Of a stretch of DNA of 64,000 nt, positions 35,150-47,878 are shown in pieces (positions within the stretch are counted from its first letter, which is position 1; the number at the start of each line of letters is the position of its first letter). The stretch is from Chamaecyparis obtusa (taxonomy: Eukaryota; Streptophyta; Pinopsida; Cupressales; Cupressaceae). A model generated the notes under the pieces. The model did not search any database, was not told where the DNA came from, and saw only the letters and a program-made list of their open reading frames with translations. The stretch covers positions 1 to 64,000 of the forward strand of contig BSBK01005650.1 in assembly GCA_027943335.1 (NCBI GenBank), in the 5' to 3' direction. Both the position numbers and the translations under genes were made by a program.

Positions 35150-35386
35150 GCTAGTAACTTGAGCAATTAGCTCCACAGTAATCTCCACAGTTCTACCCTC
35201 AATGGAAATATTGTCATTTTTCCATCCCTCTGCAAATTTTTGAGTTATCTCCTTATCAAAGCCATGTAACCTTTCCAGAAATGGAGTAACCCCACCTTTC
35301 TTCAGCTTTCGCCAAACCATAGCCATGTCGGGCTCCTTCAACTTCTTACAATTGTCTGGTTCCTCCCTTTTCAAATCTCCACCCAT
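35150..35386 (-). pseudogene. First part of the split ORF interrupted by the copia element
   Basis: Starts at ATG 35386 (minus strand) with MGGDLKREEPDN and stays open to the copia boundary at 35150. The last residues before the break are ELIAQVT. Taking out the copia element and one 5 bp duplication continues the frame without a shift into GIPNDGQRFYRN at 5363 and onward (see 3720-5363). The pattern of a Lys-rich, PFLERLHGF-containing start followed by a hydrophobic domain is not one I can name. It lies 210 bp downstream of a LINE RNase H end in the same orientation, so it may belong to a LINE or to a separate repeat. Confidence is in the frame continuity, not in the function. Confidence 0.65.
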
Positions 35387-35594
35387 GGTTAGGAGAATTA
35401 ACAGCAGAGAGAGCTTATCAAAGTTTAAATAGTGCTTATCAAAGTTGCTTTCCCTGTTGATATAGGTTTTAGTGGAAATCACAACCCATAAAACATGTGA
35501 GTTGACAATGATAATGAAGCTAATTACTCCACTCCACACTTTCCCATAACTACTTCTAGGCTCTGTAGTGTTCAAGTGAGTCTTATTAATAATA

Positions 35595-36730
35595 TCAAAT
35601 CGTGCCTGCTTTGTGAGTAATTTTATCATAATTAATATTTGATTTAGTATCCTCCTTGAGATTTGCCTTGCTGTCCCAAATGATGACCTCATTTGAATTA
35701 ACTCCAATATTTTCCAAACTGTCTGCCATGGTGTTACTTTCACGGTACACATGTGATATGTGGATTCTAGTATAGTTGGCAATTATATCTTTCACCTTGG
35801 ACATGACATTCTCAATAGTCCAAGATGGAGTGGTTTTTCCTTTAAGACAATTGATTATGTTCATGGAATTGCCTTCCAACCAGATATTTTCAAGATTTAA
35901 GTTGCTAGCAAGTTGTAGGGTATAGTAGGCTCCTAAAGCTTCCACCATATGGTTATTTTGAGTACCCAAAGGGGAAACATTAGCAGCTAAAAGATTTCCA
36001 TTGCTGTCTTTGATAACACTACTGCATCCTGCCTGACCAGGATTGCCCTTTGCTGCACCGTCAAAGTTTATCTTGACCCACCCAACAGGAGGAGCAACCC
36101 AAACGCTATTCTCATGATCAATCTTCCTTGTGTTTGAGTTCTTACAATCCCGACTATTCTGGATGATACTTTTCAAAAGATTTTTCAGCATTCCTCTATT
36201 TGCCTTTTCAAACACTAGGGTAGGAGTACTGCATTTATCTCGAAAGATATGGTTGTTACATTCTTTCCAGATACTCCAAGAAATATGAGGGGCAGCCAAG
36301 ATCCAACTTTTATTTTTATCCCTATCATGAACATTAGGAAAACACCATTGCTGGCAAAAATCCTGGATAGAGCAGGGAAAAGTCTAGCATAAATTCCAAT
36401 CCTACAAAAAGAAAGACCACACCTGCTGAGAGAAAGAGAAATGCAAAGAGAGGTGGTTAGTATCTTCCTCAGCCTCATGGAAAAGGCAACATCTATTAGG
36501 CATAATGAAACCTCTCTTTTTGAGGTTGTCAACCATAAGAGCTTTGTTTTGGATGAACATACAGTAGAAAATTTCAACTTTGAGGGTAAGATTTTTGTTC
36601 CAAAACTTTGACTAGAAGGGGATTTCCTCAAGCATCTCAAATTGAAGATAACTAGCAGAAGCCACAGAAAAGGAACCATTAGAAGAGGGACCCCAAACAT
36701 CAAGAACATTGTTATCCTCAACTAAAATAC
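35595..36730 (-). pseudogene. LINE (L1-type, plant) ORF2 3' end: zf-RVT and RNase H domains
   Basis: At about 36700-36280 (minus strand) the text is that of the zinc-binding segment after plant LINE reverse transcriptase: NLTLKVEIFYCM, NKALMVDNLKKRGF, ADE-like EAEEDTNHL and ISWSIWKECNNHIF. From 36120 an RNase H domain follows: WVKINFDGAAKGNPGQAG (first Asp present), MVEALGAYYTLQLA (Glu present), then LEGNSMNII where the usual LEGDS Asp is Asn, and later ESNTMADSL with the final Asp present. The frame ends at 35595. The RT and endonuclease parts upstream are missing, as expected for 5' truncation. In-frame stops and a shift in the zf-RVT part make it dead. Confidence 0.88.
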
Positions 36731-37856
36731 TTGTAAATACCTTACAAACCATTAGAATAAAAAACCTTTTGAATGGTAGAAACATTTCTATGCCCTTAAC
36801 ACATTCCTAGTTGCACAAAAAATATCTTACCTTGATCATGTGCAAGAAAACAATCTCTACAACTTTGCTACACTGTAATACTAGCAACCAAAAAAATAAC
36901 CAGGCTCCATCTGTAACATCATAACTTGATCAAATAATCACGTCAGCAACTCAAACTTGACATGAATTATATGTACAAAATATACATCATCCCATGAGGT
37001 TCACACATCCTCGTCTTCATTAACCTTTATTTACCATTCATCTGATCATACTGCATTACTAAAAAAATGACATATCTTACATACAAACTGCATAATAGAT
37101 ATCAAAACATAAAATCATCATATATGTACTTAAACATCCAAACATCATAGTAGACATGTTGAAATCAATGAAAACACATCCAACTTTCCAACATATTGTT
37201 CAAGGTTTTCAATAATGTTTAAGATGAACTAGATACAAGTTCTAACCAACCAACTCTTCCTGAAAGAAGAGAAGGGAGAGGAGTCTCCCTTACTCCCAAG
37301 CATCTAGTTATTGGGTCGTGACAATTTTGGGAATATGATTGTTTGTTCAAGGGGCTTGCTAGTTTTTGAAAGGTTCTAATGTACATAATATCTCCTATAA
37401 ATGATCATTGGGACAAGTTTAAAATGAAAATTCAAAAGATAGGATAGAGTTAGAAAAACATAAATATATCTATAACCAGGATAGAGTTAGAAAAACATAA
37501 ATATATCTATAACCACTTTACCATTTATACCATCAAGTTTACTCAAGATAAATGATAAAGCTACTAATATACACGATCATCAATCGATATATGAAACAGT
37601 AGATAGATCCATTCTCAGTAAGACATACATTCACCACTTAACATCCAAACACCTAACATTCCTAAGTAAAGGATAGTATTTCAAGTAAATAATACATTAT
37701 TTACCAACAACCAAAGAGTTCTCAAGGTACCAGAGAAGCAATTGATATTTCTTTGATTATCAACAATAAAATCTATCCATCACGAGTTTGTGCATTCAAG
37801 GCTCTAAGGGAGCATGAAAGTAAAAGCTACATGATAAAAGCATGAGGGTAGATAAA
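36731..37856. other. Non-coding spacer
   Basis: I see no gene or element boundary. The only structure is a perfect 37 bp tandem duplication at 37441-37477 and 37478-37514. Confidence 0.6.
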
Positions 37857-37861
37857 CTATC

Positions 37862-38243
37862 TGTAGGATTTGAGCAATACAAATCCACAAAATCCGAAGA
37901 TCACTTGCATACAAAAACCTGTTACAATGAAGTAGAGACAAGAAGAGGGCAAGGGTTTGACTCAAAATATGAAGAAGAAAATATCCTCAAATAATGAATG
38001 AATTAAATGTACAATGGATCATCCTTATAAAGGAGATCAAAAGCCTTGAAAGGAAAACCCTAGTGCATTTAATAATTAGTTAAATTATTACAAGACTAAT
38101 GCATGCAAGTTTATATTTAAAATAACTAGTGAGTTTAAAACAACTCATGCATGTGTGTTTAAATATAAACAACTAAAGCAAACGAGTTGACATCTTAAGA
38201 AGGGAGTAAAGTTAATTAATAAAATTAACACTTTACTCTAACA
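37862..38243 (-). repeat. Small copia 3' LTR
   Basis: 382 bp, matching 41295-41680 with scattered differences and a few small indels. CCCCCCTTAAGATGAG next to it is the polypurine tract in reverse. Confidence 0.95.
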
Positions 38244-38889
38244 CCCCCCTTAAGATGAGAAACAATGTAGCTACAAAAAATGAAGGAAGAAAGCAAAGGA
38301 ACATGGGTCCCGACAACATGGCCTGATGAGGTACCCAGCACAACCAAATCTCTGTAAAATGGAGAAATAGAGAAAACCCAGTGGGAAAAAAACCCTACTC
38401 CAAAAAGAGCTAAAAAAATGAAGAAAAAGAAATGGCTCAAGAGACTCTCTCAAAACCATAAGTACATCCAGCCCCCCCATGATAGAGGGATGAGACACCA
38501 AAGCCCCCCTAGAATGATGGAACCCCTGTGGAAATGATCGAACCAATACAACTCCAATGCGGAAAAAACAAAGGCACAGAACAAGGAAACCCCTGAATGA
38601 GAGGTGAAACTGGAAGGCCTAACTGATGCTCAAAGGAGAAAACACGAGGATCTTGAAAGGGAATCCCCAATGTAGGTGGTGTGATAGGTGTGCTGACACT
38701 ATCATGAAAGAGGAGATGAACGTCCTCTGTAGAATCCTCAACAAGTTTACCTAGTGGCTCGATGAATGGAGCTGGAGGGTCAGGCAGTGCTGAAGAAGAA
38801 TCCTGCTAAAGAGAAAAGACCTCAATAGGATGTGGTGTGGTAGTCATAGCAGTGATCTCAGGAATAATACAAAAGTTCAAGTGACCTAA

Positions 38890-40287
38890 CTACACCACAT
38901 GAGGCTCTCGCAAAAGAGGAGAGTTGTGCTCCAATAATGGAGATGGTGGACCAAAGTGTGAGAAGGTGTAGAGATGGGTGGAATGATCAACTATCCTTGT
39001 AGCAACAATGCCTCCTGTCGCACTATCCCGAATGAAGACTGAATTTGTAGTGAACTCAACTGTCTTCCCTGATCCACTGTGTGTAATTTGATAAATCGAG
39101 AGAAGGTTTATAGACAGAGATGGAACATACAATACATCATTGAATGTGCCATCTTGAATGCCTACTAAACCTTTCCCATAGACTGTGAGGACAATGTTAT
39201 TCCCCATGAGAATATGAGGAATGGGGGAAGCCTCAATAGTAGAGAAGACCCCTTGAGAAGATGCCATATGGTGAGAAGCACCTGAATCCAATATCCAAGG
39301 GACCTGTGAAGGGGATGCAATGGATGCCCGTAATGCATGACCCTGTCCAAAATCTTATCCAAAAGTTGAAGATGTGGAAGAAGACTAAAAAGCAGACCCT
39401 TGTGAGGTAGAAGAGGATGGAGAGGAAAAAGTGCTCTTCTAAAGAAGAGCTTGCAAATCTGCAATCTATTTCTCATAGCCATCAAATCTCTTCTGAAAAT
39501 AATGTGACTCATCATGAGGTCCTTTTTGACAATAGGAACATGTAGGTCTCTCAGTCTTCTATTTCTCCTTCTTAGAAGAAGATGGTGGGCTAGTAGAGTG
39601 CTGAGAAGAGAAATCTAATATTTGCTTCGGCTTCTGCTTCTGCTTTTCTTTGGATGGTTGGGAAACCAATGTTTGGTTCTTTGATCCTGTTAGAGAGTCC
39701 AACTAAGTAAGCTTGGCCTGCTCTCTAGTCAAATGATCACATAACACCTCAAAAGTGGGTATGGTGAGTGTAGGTCCCAAAGCGTCCATGGTAGAATGAA
39801 AGGTAGAAGAGAAGATCTGAAAGTTTCCCTGAAGCTTAGACAAAATCAGATAAATGCATTCTTTATCAGTCTTTCACTTTCTACATCCATGTAACAAATA
39901 TCTCTACTATTTGAACTTCATTAGAAAGTCCTCAATAGAGGGAAAAGAATCAGGTACAAGAGAGGTAAGCTCTGCCTCAATCTAAAGTGCTCTGAACTCA
40001 TTGATGGTACCGAATAATGTCTCAAATTTAGCCCACATCTATAAAGGGGTAGTGCATCCATCAAGATGAAACTACAAGTTGTCTGATACCTGTAAAGCAA
40101 TCAACCCCATAGCCTCATCCATCTTGTTTTGATGTTGCATGATCTCAAAGGGCCTCTGTAATACTGGTTGCACTGCATCTAGACAAGACCAGAGCCCTTT
40201 TGAATGGAGAAGCCGTGTCATTAGGGTTTTCCATGTGTGATAATTATGTGGGGTTAGAAGTTCTAGACAAGAAGAGGTCTCAGCCAT
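38890..40287 (-). pseudogene. Small copia gag-protease frame, broken
   Basis: Gag starts at ATG 40287 with MAETSSCLELLTPHNY and TWKTLMTRLLHSKGLWSCLD, the copia gag N-terminal type. A stop at 40072 interrupts it and several more follow. Near 39540-39490 a knuckle remnant reads CSYCQKGPHDESHYF, with the final Cys of C-x2-C-x4-H-x4-C replaced. The protease part has ILDSGASHHM at about 39300-39270, with the D-S-G site intact, and then VLYVPSLSINLLSI, typical of the copia protease to pre-integrase segment. After 38890 only short, Pro-rich frames remain, down to the polypurine tract. Confidence 0.88.
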
Positions 40288-41278
40288 ATTTTTTAGAAGG
40301 GGTTTTTGTTTTGATAAATATCTGGTTTAATTGATAGAAATAAGAAAGTAACATCCCCCCACAATTCAAATATCGAACCCCTAAGCCTAGAATGATATGC
40401 TTTATCAAGAGAAGAGCAAAAAAGTTTTAGATTTGAATCTTGTGTACCTTGAAAAACTTCTAATGAAAATAGGTAGAAATCTGGATGGTGGTCGAAGAAG
40501 AGCTTTTCAGCGATTCTTCCGAATCGAAAAATAGAGCTAATTTGAGCAAATTAGCCCCCCGAGAATGCAAGAAAGAGAATCTAACTTTGATAGCAAAAAA
40601 ATGCAAACTAGATGACAAAAAACACCAGATTAACCACCATGAGAGTGTCCGGCTCAGAACCAAATTTTTGATGATATCTTGTTTGCCCGATTTCGACACC
40701 ATATGCTCAAGTTATGAGCAAAATACCAATTGGTGTGCTAGAGAGCCCAAAAATGGTGTAAATGAGGATGATGCATGCTGACATCATCAAATGACGAGCT
40801 TAAATTTGATGGCCAAATGGCTATCGCCACCCAAAAAGAAAAGAATTTTTAATTTTTAATTTATTTTTTTTCAAAATCACATGCGCACCTTGGGATCCGT
40901 GCCAAGCTTTCAAAATTTTGCCTCGATTTGCACAATTTTTTATTTTTATTTTTGATGTGTGTGTTGGACAAATTTTTTTTTGCCTCATTTTGCATGCTAA
41001 TCTATATAAATTTTGCCTCGGGAAGCATGTAGAACCATACAATTTCTGCCTCGTGAAGCATGTTAAGCTTATGGTACCAAAAAAAAAGCCCCAAAATGCA
41101 AAGTTGTCCAAATTGGATGTGCCTTATATTGAAATAAGGGTTTTTGGGCATTGTGAGCTCAACGGTGAGTTCCGTTTGAGCTCAAAGTGCACCAAAATTT
41201 AGAGACCCACTAATTTCAATAAAAAACAAAAAAAAGGCCCTCATCTGAATCCTTCAAATGCGAACAAGCTGTAGCAAA
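40288..41278 (-). other. Small copia 5' untranslated leader
   Basis: About 1 kb between primer-binding site and gag start, long for a 3.8 kb element. It has no recognised frame. It includes two TGCCTCG-(T/G)GAAGCATGT phrases near 41016 and 41050. Confidence 0.6.
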
Positions 41279-41294
41279 CTAGGCTCTGATACCA

Positions 41295-41680
41295 TGTAGG
41301 ATTTGAGCAATACAAATCCACAAAACCTGAAGATCACCTGCATACAAAAACTTGTTACAATGAAGTAGAGACAAGAAGAGGGCAAGGGTTTGACTCAGAA
41401 TATGAAGAAGAAAATATCCTCAAATAATGAATTAATTAAATGTACAATGGATCATCCTTATAAAGGAGATCAAAAGCCTTGAAAGACAAACCCTAGTGCA
41501 TGTAATAATTAGTTAAATTATTACAAGACTAATGCATACAAGTTTATATTTAAAACAACTAGTGCATGAGTTTAAAACAACTCGTGCATGTGTGTTTAAA
41601 TATAAACAACTAAAGCAAAAGAGTTGACATCTTAAGAAGGGAGTAAAGTTAATTAATAAAATTAACACTTTACTCTAACA
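41295..41680 (-). repeat. Small copia 5' LTR
   Basis: 386 bp, TGTAGGATTTGAG...TCTAACA, followed by CTATC. Confidence 0.95.
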
Positions 41681-41685
41681 CTATC

Positions 41686-42329
41686 TAATTCTATGCTTAT
41701 GGTGTCTCAAAATCATCAATTCTATAGACCGTTGAAATGACCCTAAACTATACATTTATAGGTATTTCACCCTACACAACATATCTACTAATATCTTACA
41801 ATATCTACATGTATGTACAATATGTATAATCATTTAAAATTCCAAAAATGATAGAAAGAAGAAGAGAAAGGAAGAATAGAAGGAGAATTTGAGATTTCAG
41901 ATCTTGAGAGAATCCCCATTGGCATGCAAGTCTTCCACTATCATGTGTAATTTTGTTGAACTTGAGACTTATCTCATTAATGCTGGATTGGTGAACTATC
42001 ATAACTTCAACTACTAGTAGCCTACCATAAATAAATGAGTGAAACCCAACACGTGGAGTAGGTAACACCTACATAATGCCTATCTTGCTTGTCACATCCT
42101 TGATAGAGGTACATGTACATTCTTGTCACTAACACTGTAGACTACATAATTTATTGCATAGGTAGTTGTCTATCAGCCCTAGGTAAGTAGGCTCCAATAT
42201 TTACTTTTGGAAATAATGAATGAATAAATAATAAAAGAATACTTGGACCTATATGTTGTATGGGATTTGGGATCCTAGAGTTCCTTTAAACTCTAATAAA
42301 TAAACAATAAAGAATAGGGGGATGTGGGG
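41686..42329. other. Non-coding spacer
   Basis: No gene, repeat boundary or RNA gene recognised. Confidence 0.5.
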
Positions 42330-45000
42330 GTCCGCCACCTCAGAGGCAGCTTGAGCTTATACTTTTCAAATCTCTAGATGCAATCATCAATAATCCCCTT
42401 GTCAAATTCGTCAACCTATTGTATCCATAATTTGGCCTCTCTAAAAGCATCTTTGACATCATTTGTGTGTTCTCACATCTAGGTGCCAATCTTCTAGATA
42501 TCATGTACATGCATGATGATCTCGGTACTCTCATCCATTATTTTTTTCTAAAATCTTAGGAGGGGATAATTTTACTCTCCATCTACTCATCAAAACTATT
42601 TAATAAAGAATCTCATGATGTAAAACCAACCATGTTGTCAGGGTGGAGACAATTCACCTTCTTTATGTAATCCACAACTTCATGACATGCTTCTGAGTCA
42701 ACAAAGGAAAGTGAGTGACTAATTTGCAAGCCATCTCCAAGACATCAAGTTGAATCCAAGTTTGTGAAAATTGACATCTAGGAACTTTGAACTTTCATCC
42801 TTGAGGATGTCCACCTTATTAAATTCTTCTTTGCCAAGGGTAGAAATTTTCCTCAATATCTTCTATTACGTTCCATGTCAGGCGATGTTGACCTACTATT
42901 TAACAATGGATTCTCAAGAGATGTGACTTATTTGTACTATTTCAAAATAAATGGGAACGAAGTCCATACGAAAGGATTAGATCATCCCCACATGCTAGGA
43001 GATCCATTGCTGCACTACAAGAGATTTCTTCTTCATCATTCACAAAGAATCCATCTTAGCCCATAGAACTGACTTTGGGGTGCATCCTATAGGCATTTGT
43101 GAGGAAATGGGAGAAGCTAACTCCCACAAAACTTCCCTATATTAGGCTATTTCGGTCTTCCATTCCTTCCTCTTCTTATACTCTTTCTCGATCCTCTCAT
43201 GCACTACTCCAATGGGGTTATCAAGGTTATTAAGTTCACTATACTTATATTTTTTTTCCCAATATTGAACTTGGTAGTGTGGTAATACATGAAGGTGATC
43301 TCATATGCATCATTATCTATAGGTGGAATAGAAACCTTAGCCACCATTTATCCTTTATCATTTCTCGGGGTAGAAAAAATGGTTTGGACCTTCTTGGATT
43401 TATTTGGGGATGTGAGTTCAACCATGATTTCCTATAGAGAGGGTGCTTGATATGCTTCAGGATGCTTCCTCTTGAATACTTCTATCAACCATCATGGTAG
43501 AGGAAGAGTGCTAACGTTTTCTTTTGCAGTGTCCTGGGAGGTAGACATTGTACCCCTCCACTCTTGTATTTTTTTGGGAGGAGAATTCTTGAGATCCATT
43601 GTAACTATTTGTTGAGGATCCTATTGGTGAGGAACATTACGCTGTAGGGATATGGTTTCTCTTTAAGGTTTTCTTTTTTCTTGTTCCTTCTCTAGTTCCT
43701 CCATCTGTTATTTTTATTCTTCCTCCTTTTGGGAAAGCTCTTCTTGTTCCTCTTTTCAGCCACCCTAGTAGCCTTGTAGTGAGCATCATCTTGTTCTTTT
43801 CATTTATTCTCTAGCCATGAAACTTTATTCTTCTCTTCTTCAAGGAACAATTTCTCAGCCTATGCTTCCTTTTTTTTTTACTTCATCAACCTCTTGTTGT
43901 TCTTGAAGTAGTTTCTCTATGCATTTCTAGAAATCCTCTTCTGCGAGGAGACATGCCTCTTCCTTATTTTCCTATTCTTTAGCCTCTTTCTTCTTAACAC
44001 ATCTCTCCTCTTCTATGAGGACATCTTATTCCACCTTGGATTCTTGTTCTCTATGGAGCCTCTCCTCTTTAGCCTTATATTTTCTACTTCTTTTTCTGCT
44101 CTGAAGAGGAGGTTCTAGTCCTCTAAATTAAGCATCACATCGAGGTCCTCAGGACTAGTGACATCTAGGTTTGGGAAGTATTTAACTTACTCCAGTATGG
44201 GCTCTTTAGATGGTGGAGCCTACATCTAGACATACTCTAGGAGGTCTAGGATATACATAATCACTTCTTACTCTAGAGATGTTGAACCAAGAGCATTGCA
44301 GTGGGACATCTTCATAGAATGAAATCACTTCCTCCTCATCCATGTTTATTCCATGTTTATTGGTGCTATTTCCACTTCACCAAGGGAATCCACACTAATT
44401 TCTATGTGTGGTGGAGCAACAAAATCTAATGGTTCCATAGAAAGCCTAAAAGTGACACCTTATCTAGCTACAAAAGCCAACTTTTAGGCATGGTATATCT
44501 TCTTCCCCAACTCCCATCAAAACTCTATGAGAGAACCATCAAGGGGATTCCATTTTTGGAATTTGTTCTCTATTTATTCTCATCATGCCTCTCATACTGT
44601 TGAGAGGTATACTTCTTTGCCTTTTGTTTTTGGCTCCCCTTAGAGACCAAACTATCAAAAACTTTATTTCTTGGGAGATGACTGCCCTAGTAAAGGTCAT
44701 TATATTAAAATCCTCCAATTGGTTGCAATCTATAGCCAAGAGGCACTTCTATGTTATTTTGTCTTTCTTAAAAGTTGGGTCCAAAATGGGCTATGTGTCC
44801 TTGAAGTTATTTGGAAATTATTGAATCTTGAAGTATCTCATCTAATCAATTGTTAACTTGTAATAGTGGCACTGACGTCGATCAAAATATTCTTGGCAAC
44901 TTGCCCAAAAATCCTCAATGTGAGGTGAATGTTAGTCATATGCATTGGGGAGGATCCCATTTATTTTGCACAGGGGATCATATAATTATTTCTTCATGTC
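42330..45000 (-). pseudogene. Decayed minus-strand ORF, charged and coiled-coil-like, unrecognised
   Basis: Pieces of one protein-like text can be followed on the minus strand across stops and shifts. In 44100-43700 it is Lys/Glu/Arg-rich, consistent with a coiled coil. Around 43340-43160 it reads VSIPPIDNDAYEITFMYYH and VVHERIEKEYKKRKEWKTE. Near 42535-42350 it reads MDESTEIIMHVHDI, NDVKDAFREAKLWIQ and VDEFDKGIIDDCI, interrupted by four stops that are all TAG. The TAG-only pattern over this last piece implies a real ancestral frame with C-to-T decay. I cannot assign a family. A gag-like or ORF1-like protein of another retroelement is possible. No LTR pair encloses it convincingly. Confidence 0.5.
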
Positions 45001-46089
45001 AAACTTCTAGAGGTTCAGGCTCTCCAACTCTATGTTATCTTCCTTGGCAGTGGTGAGAGAGGGGAACTTATAGTATTTAGAAAAGAAGGGGAATATGACT
45101 CTAGTCTTGAGTTTGTTTTTCATCAATTCTTGAGTCTAAAATTTTCCTATAAAAATATAACAAAATCACCTCATCTATATAATGTTGAGGGAGGAGGAAG
45201 GGCCTCCTACAAAGACCTATTGTTCTAATATATGTATGGGTTCTGAACTACAAAGACCAACATCTCCATTTATCTACCAAGGTTATTTCCTCCTTAGAAA
45301 GGTGGTATCATACATCCTCAATGAGTCTTATTATCTTTTTGTAAAGAAATGTGTCATTGACACAACAAAATCTATGACAAACTTGTCCAACCACAATTAT
45401 CAATAGTGATTCTAGGGGAGATCATCAATAGGTCCATCTCCCTAAGTTCTATGTTTCTCCAGCCTGTCACTGCCCTTAAGTCTAGATACCATCAAGATGA
45501 CATAAGATGTCATGTAAAACTATTTAGAATCCCTGATAATTAGGAGCTATTTTTTACGGGATTCCAAAATGATGCAAACCCATAAAAAATTGTACTATCA
45601 TTGAAGATCACGATAATGAAGTAGTACATCTAGGATTGGTATTCCTCACATCAAGATTGCTCAAGATGCATCTCAAAATTTATATTATCACCTATATGGG
45701 TAGGAGAAATTTGGAGAGCAAGACTGTATCAGCCATTTTGACTCCATCCTTCCCCGCGTGAATGAGCCAGTTATTTTTCAGGTACCTTTTTTTTTATATT
45801 TCATGCTTGAGGTATTTGGCCAATGTCGCATCTTTAGTCATGGCTCTTGAATTTACCCTATCTAAGAGGTAGAAGATGACATGGATTACATCTGTACAAA
45901 TGTTGGAAATGTATCTATTATTTGACCAAGTGCACTTCCTTGTGGTCTTAGTGTAGTGGTAGGCCAGGGTCTAAATCAACTCTAGAGAATGGAGTGATTG
46001 TAGGAAGGAAGATAACTAGATAATGCCATAATCATTTAGTTCCTTATAGAAGTGGGTCGTAAAGGTGGATACTCTACTATGACTTTGAT
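45001..46089. other. Non-coding, nothing recognised
   Basis: Short frames on both strands without family features. May be the continuation of the decayed ORF region. Confidence 0.4.
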
Positions 46090-46615
46090 AGCTTTCAATT
46101 CTATGTCACTGATGTCTGTGTTGGTGATATCTTACTAGCATTTGTAACAGAGAAATCTCTTAATAGAGTAGACCTAACACTCTTATTGTAAAATCCTTGA
46201 GAAAGGTGACATTCTAAAGAGTTTTTAAAGCCCTCTAACAAGGCCACTCCTAACAGGGTGAAGATCCTAATAGATATGAGGCAAATCCCTTGACTGGGTC
46301 ACACCTAATAGTGTATTTTGTAATCTTTAACCAAATTGGCTCTTAACCGGGCATACTTCAAAAGAGTATTTTCGTAGTGGGTGATAATTCCCATAGTAAT
46401 TTTTCTTAAAGCTAGGTTTCCACGCTAAATATTGGTGTTACATGTTTTGAATAATTTACTGATTGATATAGTTTATTTATTGTTGTCGGTAAATAGTGAA
46501 CTGTGTTGTTACCAAGCATCTACTGAGTTAATTAGAGAATTTTTTTAAGGTATTTGTGATTAGGGATTACTGATTCAGCCCCCCCCCCTCCCCTCTACGT
46601 AATCCAATAGGTAGT
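46090..46615 (+). repeat. Copia-type LTR-like fragment, opposite orientation
   Basis: The right end reads CTGATTCAGCCCCCCCCCCTCCCCTCTACG, the reverse of the GAGAGGGGGG...TGAATCAG end seen at 2530 and 5380. Further left it has GGTTTCCACGC, the reverse of the GCGTGGAAACC text in such LTRs. No partner, target duplication or primer site was found. Confidence 0.45.
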
Positions 46616-46801
46616 GGTGGCCCATGAGGTCCTACAACCCCTCTACTCTTTGAGCTTGACCTGCGAGATCTTCCATATGAGAATTATGTGAAGCTACCCA
46701 CCCTCTGTCCTTAGTAGTACTAATGACTCATATAATTGAAGCTAATACAAATTATCCTACCCTGCCTAGATAACATCACTAACAAAGGCCATGTCTGCAA
46801 G

Positions 46802-47753
46802 TGTACACCTAAATTTGATAATTACCTTTAGTTAGCCTTGTTACATTTATTAACTAAATAATTATGTATTGTTTAATTAATTAATGTTTTCCCTTAGCTA
46901 AATTAATCTAATTAATAAAGCTATACCTTCTATTAATTAAATAGTGGTAAAACATAACCCACTTAATTAATTAATTATCCTTTATTCATCTATTAAAATA
47001 AAATAAAAAAATTATTTTTATTTAATTCACTTTGTCATTTTCCTCCTTGCTCCAAAAATGAATTAATTTAAATAATTTATTTGTTTTTGTCACCTATCTC
47101 CTAACTTTAACCCCTCTTTAACCATACCCTCCAACCTAACCTACTAATTAACCTTTGATCCCAACCAGCTTTATCTCCTTAACATACATCTAACCCCTAA
47201 ACCACTAACCAACCCTCCAACTAACCCAAGGTTCAAATCAACCTTATCCCTTTAACCTCCCATCAAACCAACCTTATCCAAACCTCCCATAGATGTGTGC
47301 ATATTCTTATTTTAATTAAATGGGAAAATAACCTCCATTTTTAGTGGCATCCCTCTAAATTGGACACCTAGTCTCTCCTCCACTTTTCATCCTTTGAGAT
47401 GCCACTTGTCATTTATGATGAAAAGCGTTGCATTTTAGAGACCCCTCACTTTGCAACCATTTCCTATTTAAACCCTCTCATTTCCTTCATAATTCATCCA
47501 CTCTCATGCATAGTAATTTCATAATTCCATTTTGTTTCTAGAGCTATCATCCATCATTAATCATTTTAGCATCAATTTCATCCTTTTAACATCCATCTTA
47601 TCTTAATTTCATCATCATTATCAAATCCACTAAATACTTAATCTCATCATCATATTTTTCTTACATAATATGGAGCTTTATTGGGCATTCTTGAAGATCA
47701 ATTTGTGAGCACACATATCAAACTACCAAAATCAAGGACATATCCTCAACACA
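46802..47753 (+). repeat. Gypsy-C putative 5' LTR
   Basis: AT-rich first half with TTAATTAATTA runs, then C-rich ACCCTCCAAC-type text, ending CTCAACACA. Confidence 0.5.
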
Positions 47754-47878
47754 GGTTGCTTGGAGTTTGCATTTTTCTTATTTTCTTTGCTTGTCTAATT
47801 AGTATTCTTTAAACATCCAATCTTGAGTGTTTTCTTTCAATTTGTATAGTTAGATTATTGATTTGATTGTTTATTTAC

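Larger units (their letters stand above)
37862..41680 (-). mobile_element. Non-autonomous copia element with gag and protease only (3.8 kb)
   Basis: LTRs 37862-38243 (382 bp) and 41295-41680 (386 bp) begin TGTAGGATTTGAG and end CTAACA. The 5 bp target duplication CTATC is perfect (37857-37861 and 41681-41685). The primer-binding site TGGTATCAGAGCCTAG (minus strand, 41279-41294) abuts the 5' LTR and is a perfect initiator-tRNA-Met type. A G6 polypurine tract (minus strand, 38244-38262) abuts the 3' LTR. The 3.05 kb interior codes for a gag and a protease motif and has no integrase, RT or RNase H. It needs enzymes from another copia element. Confidence 0.95.
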
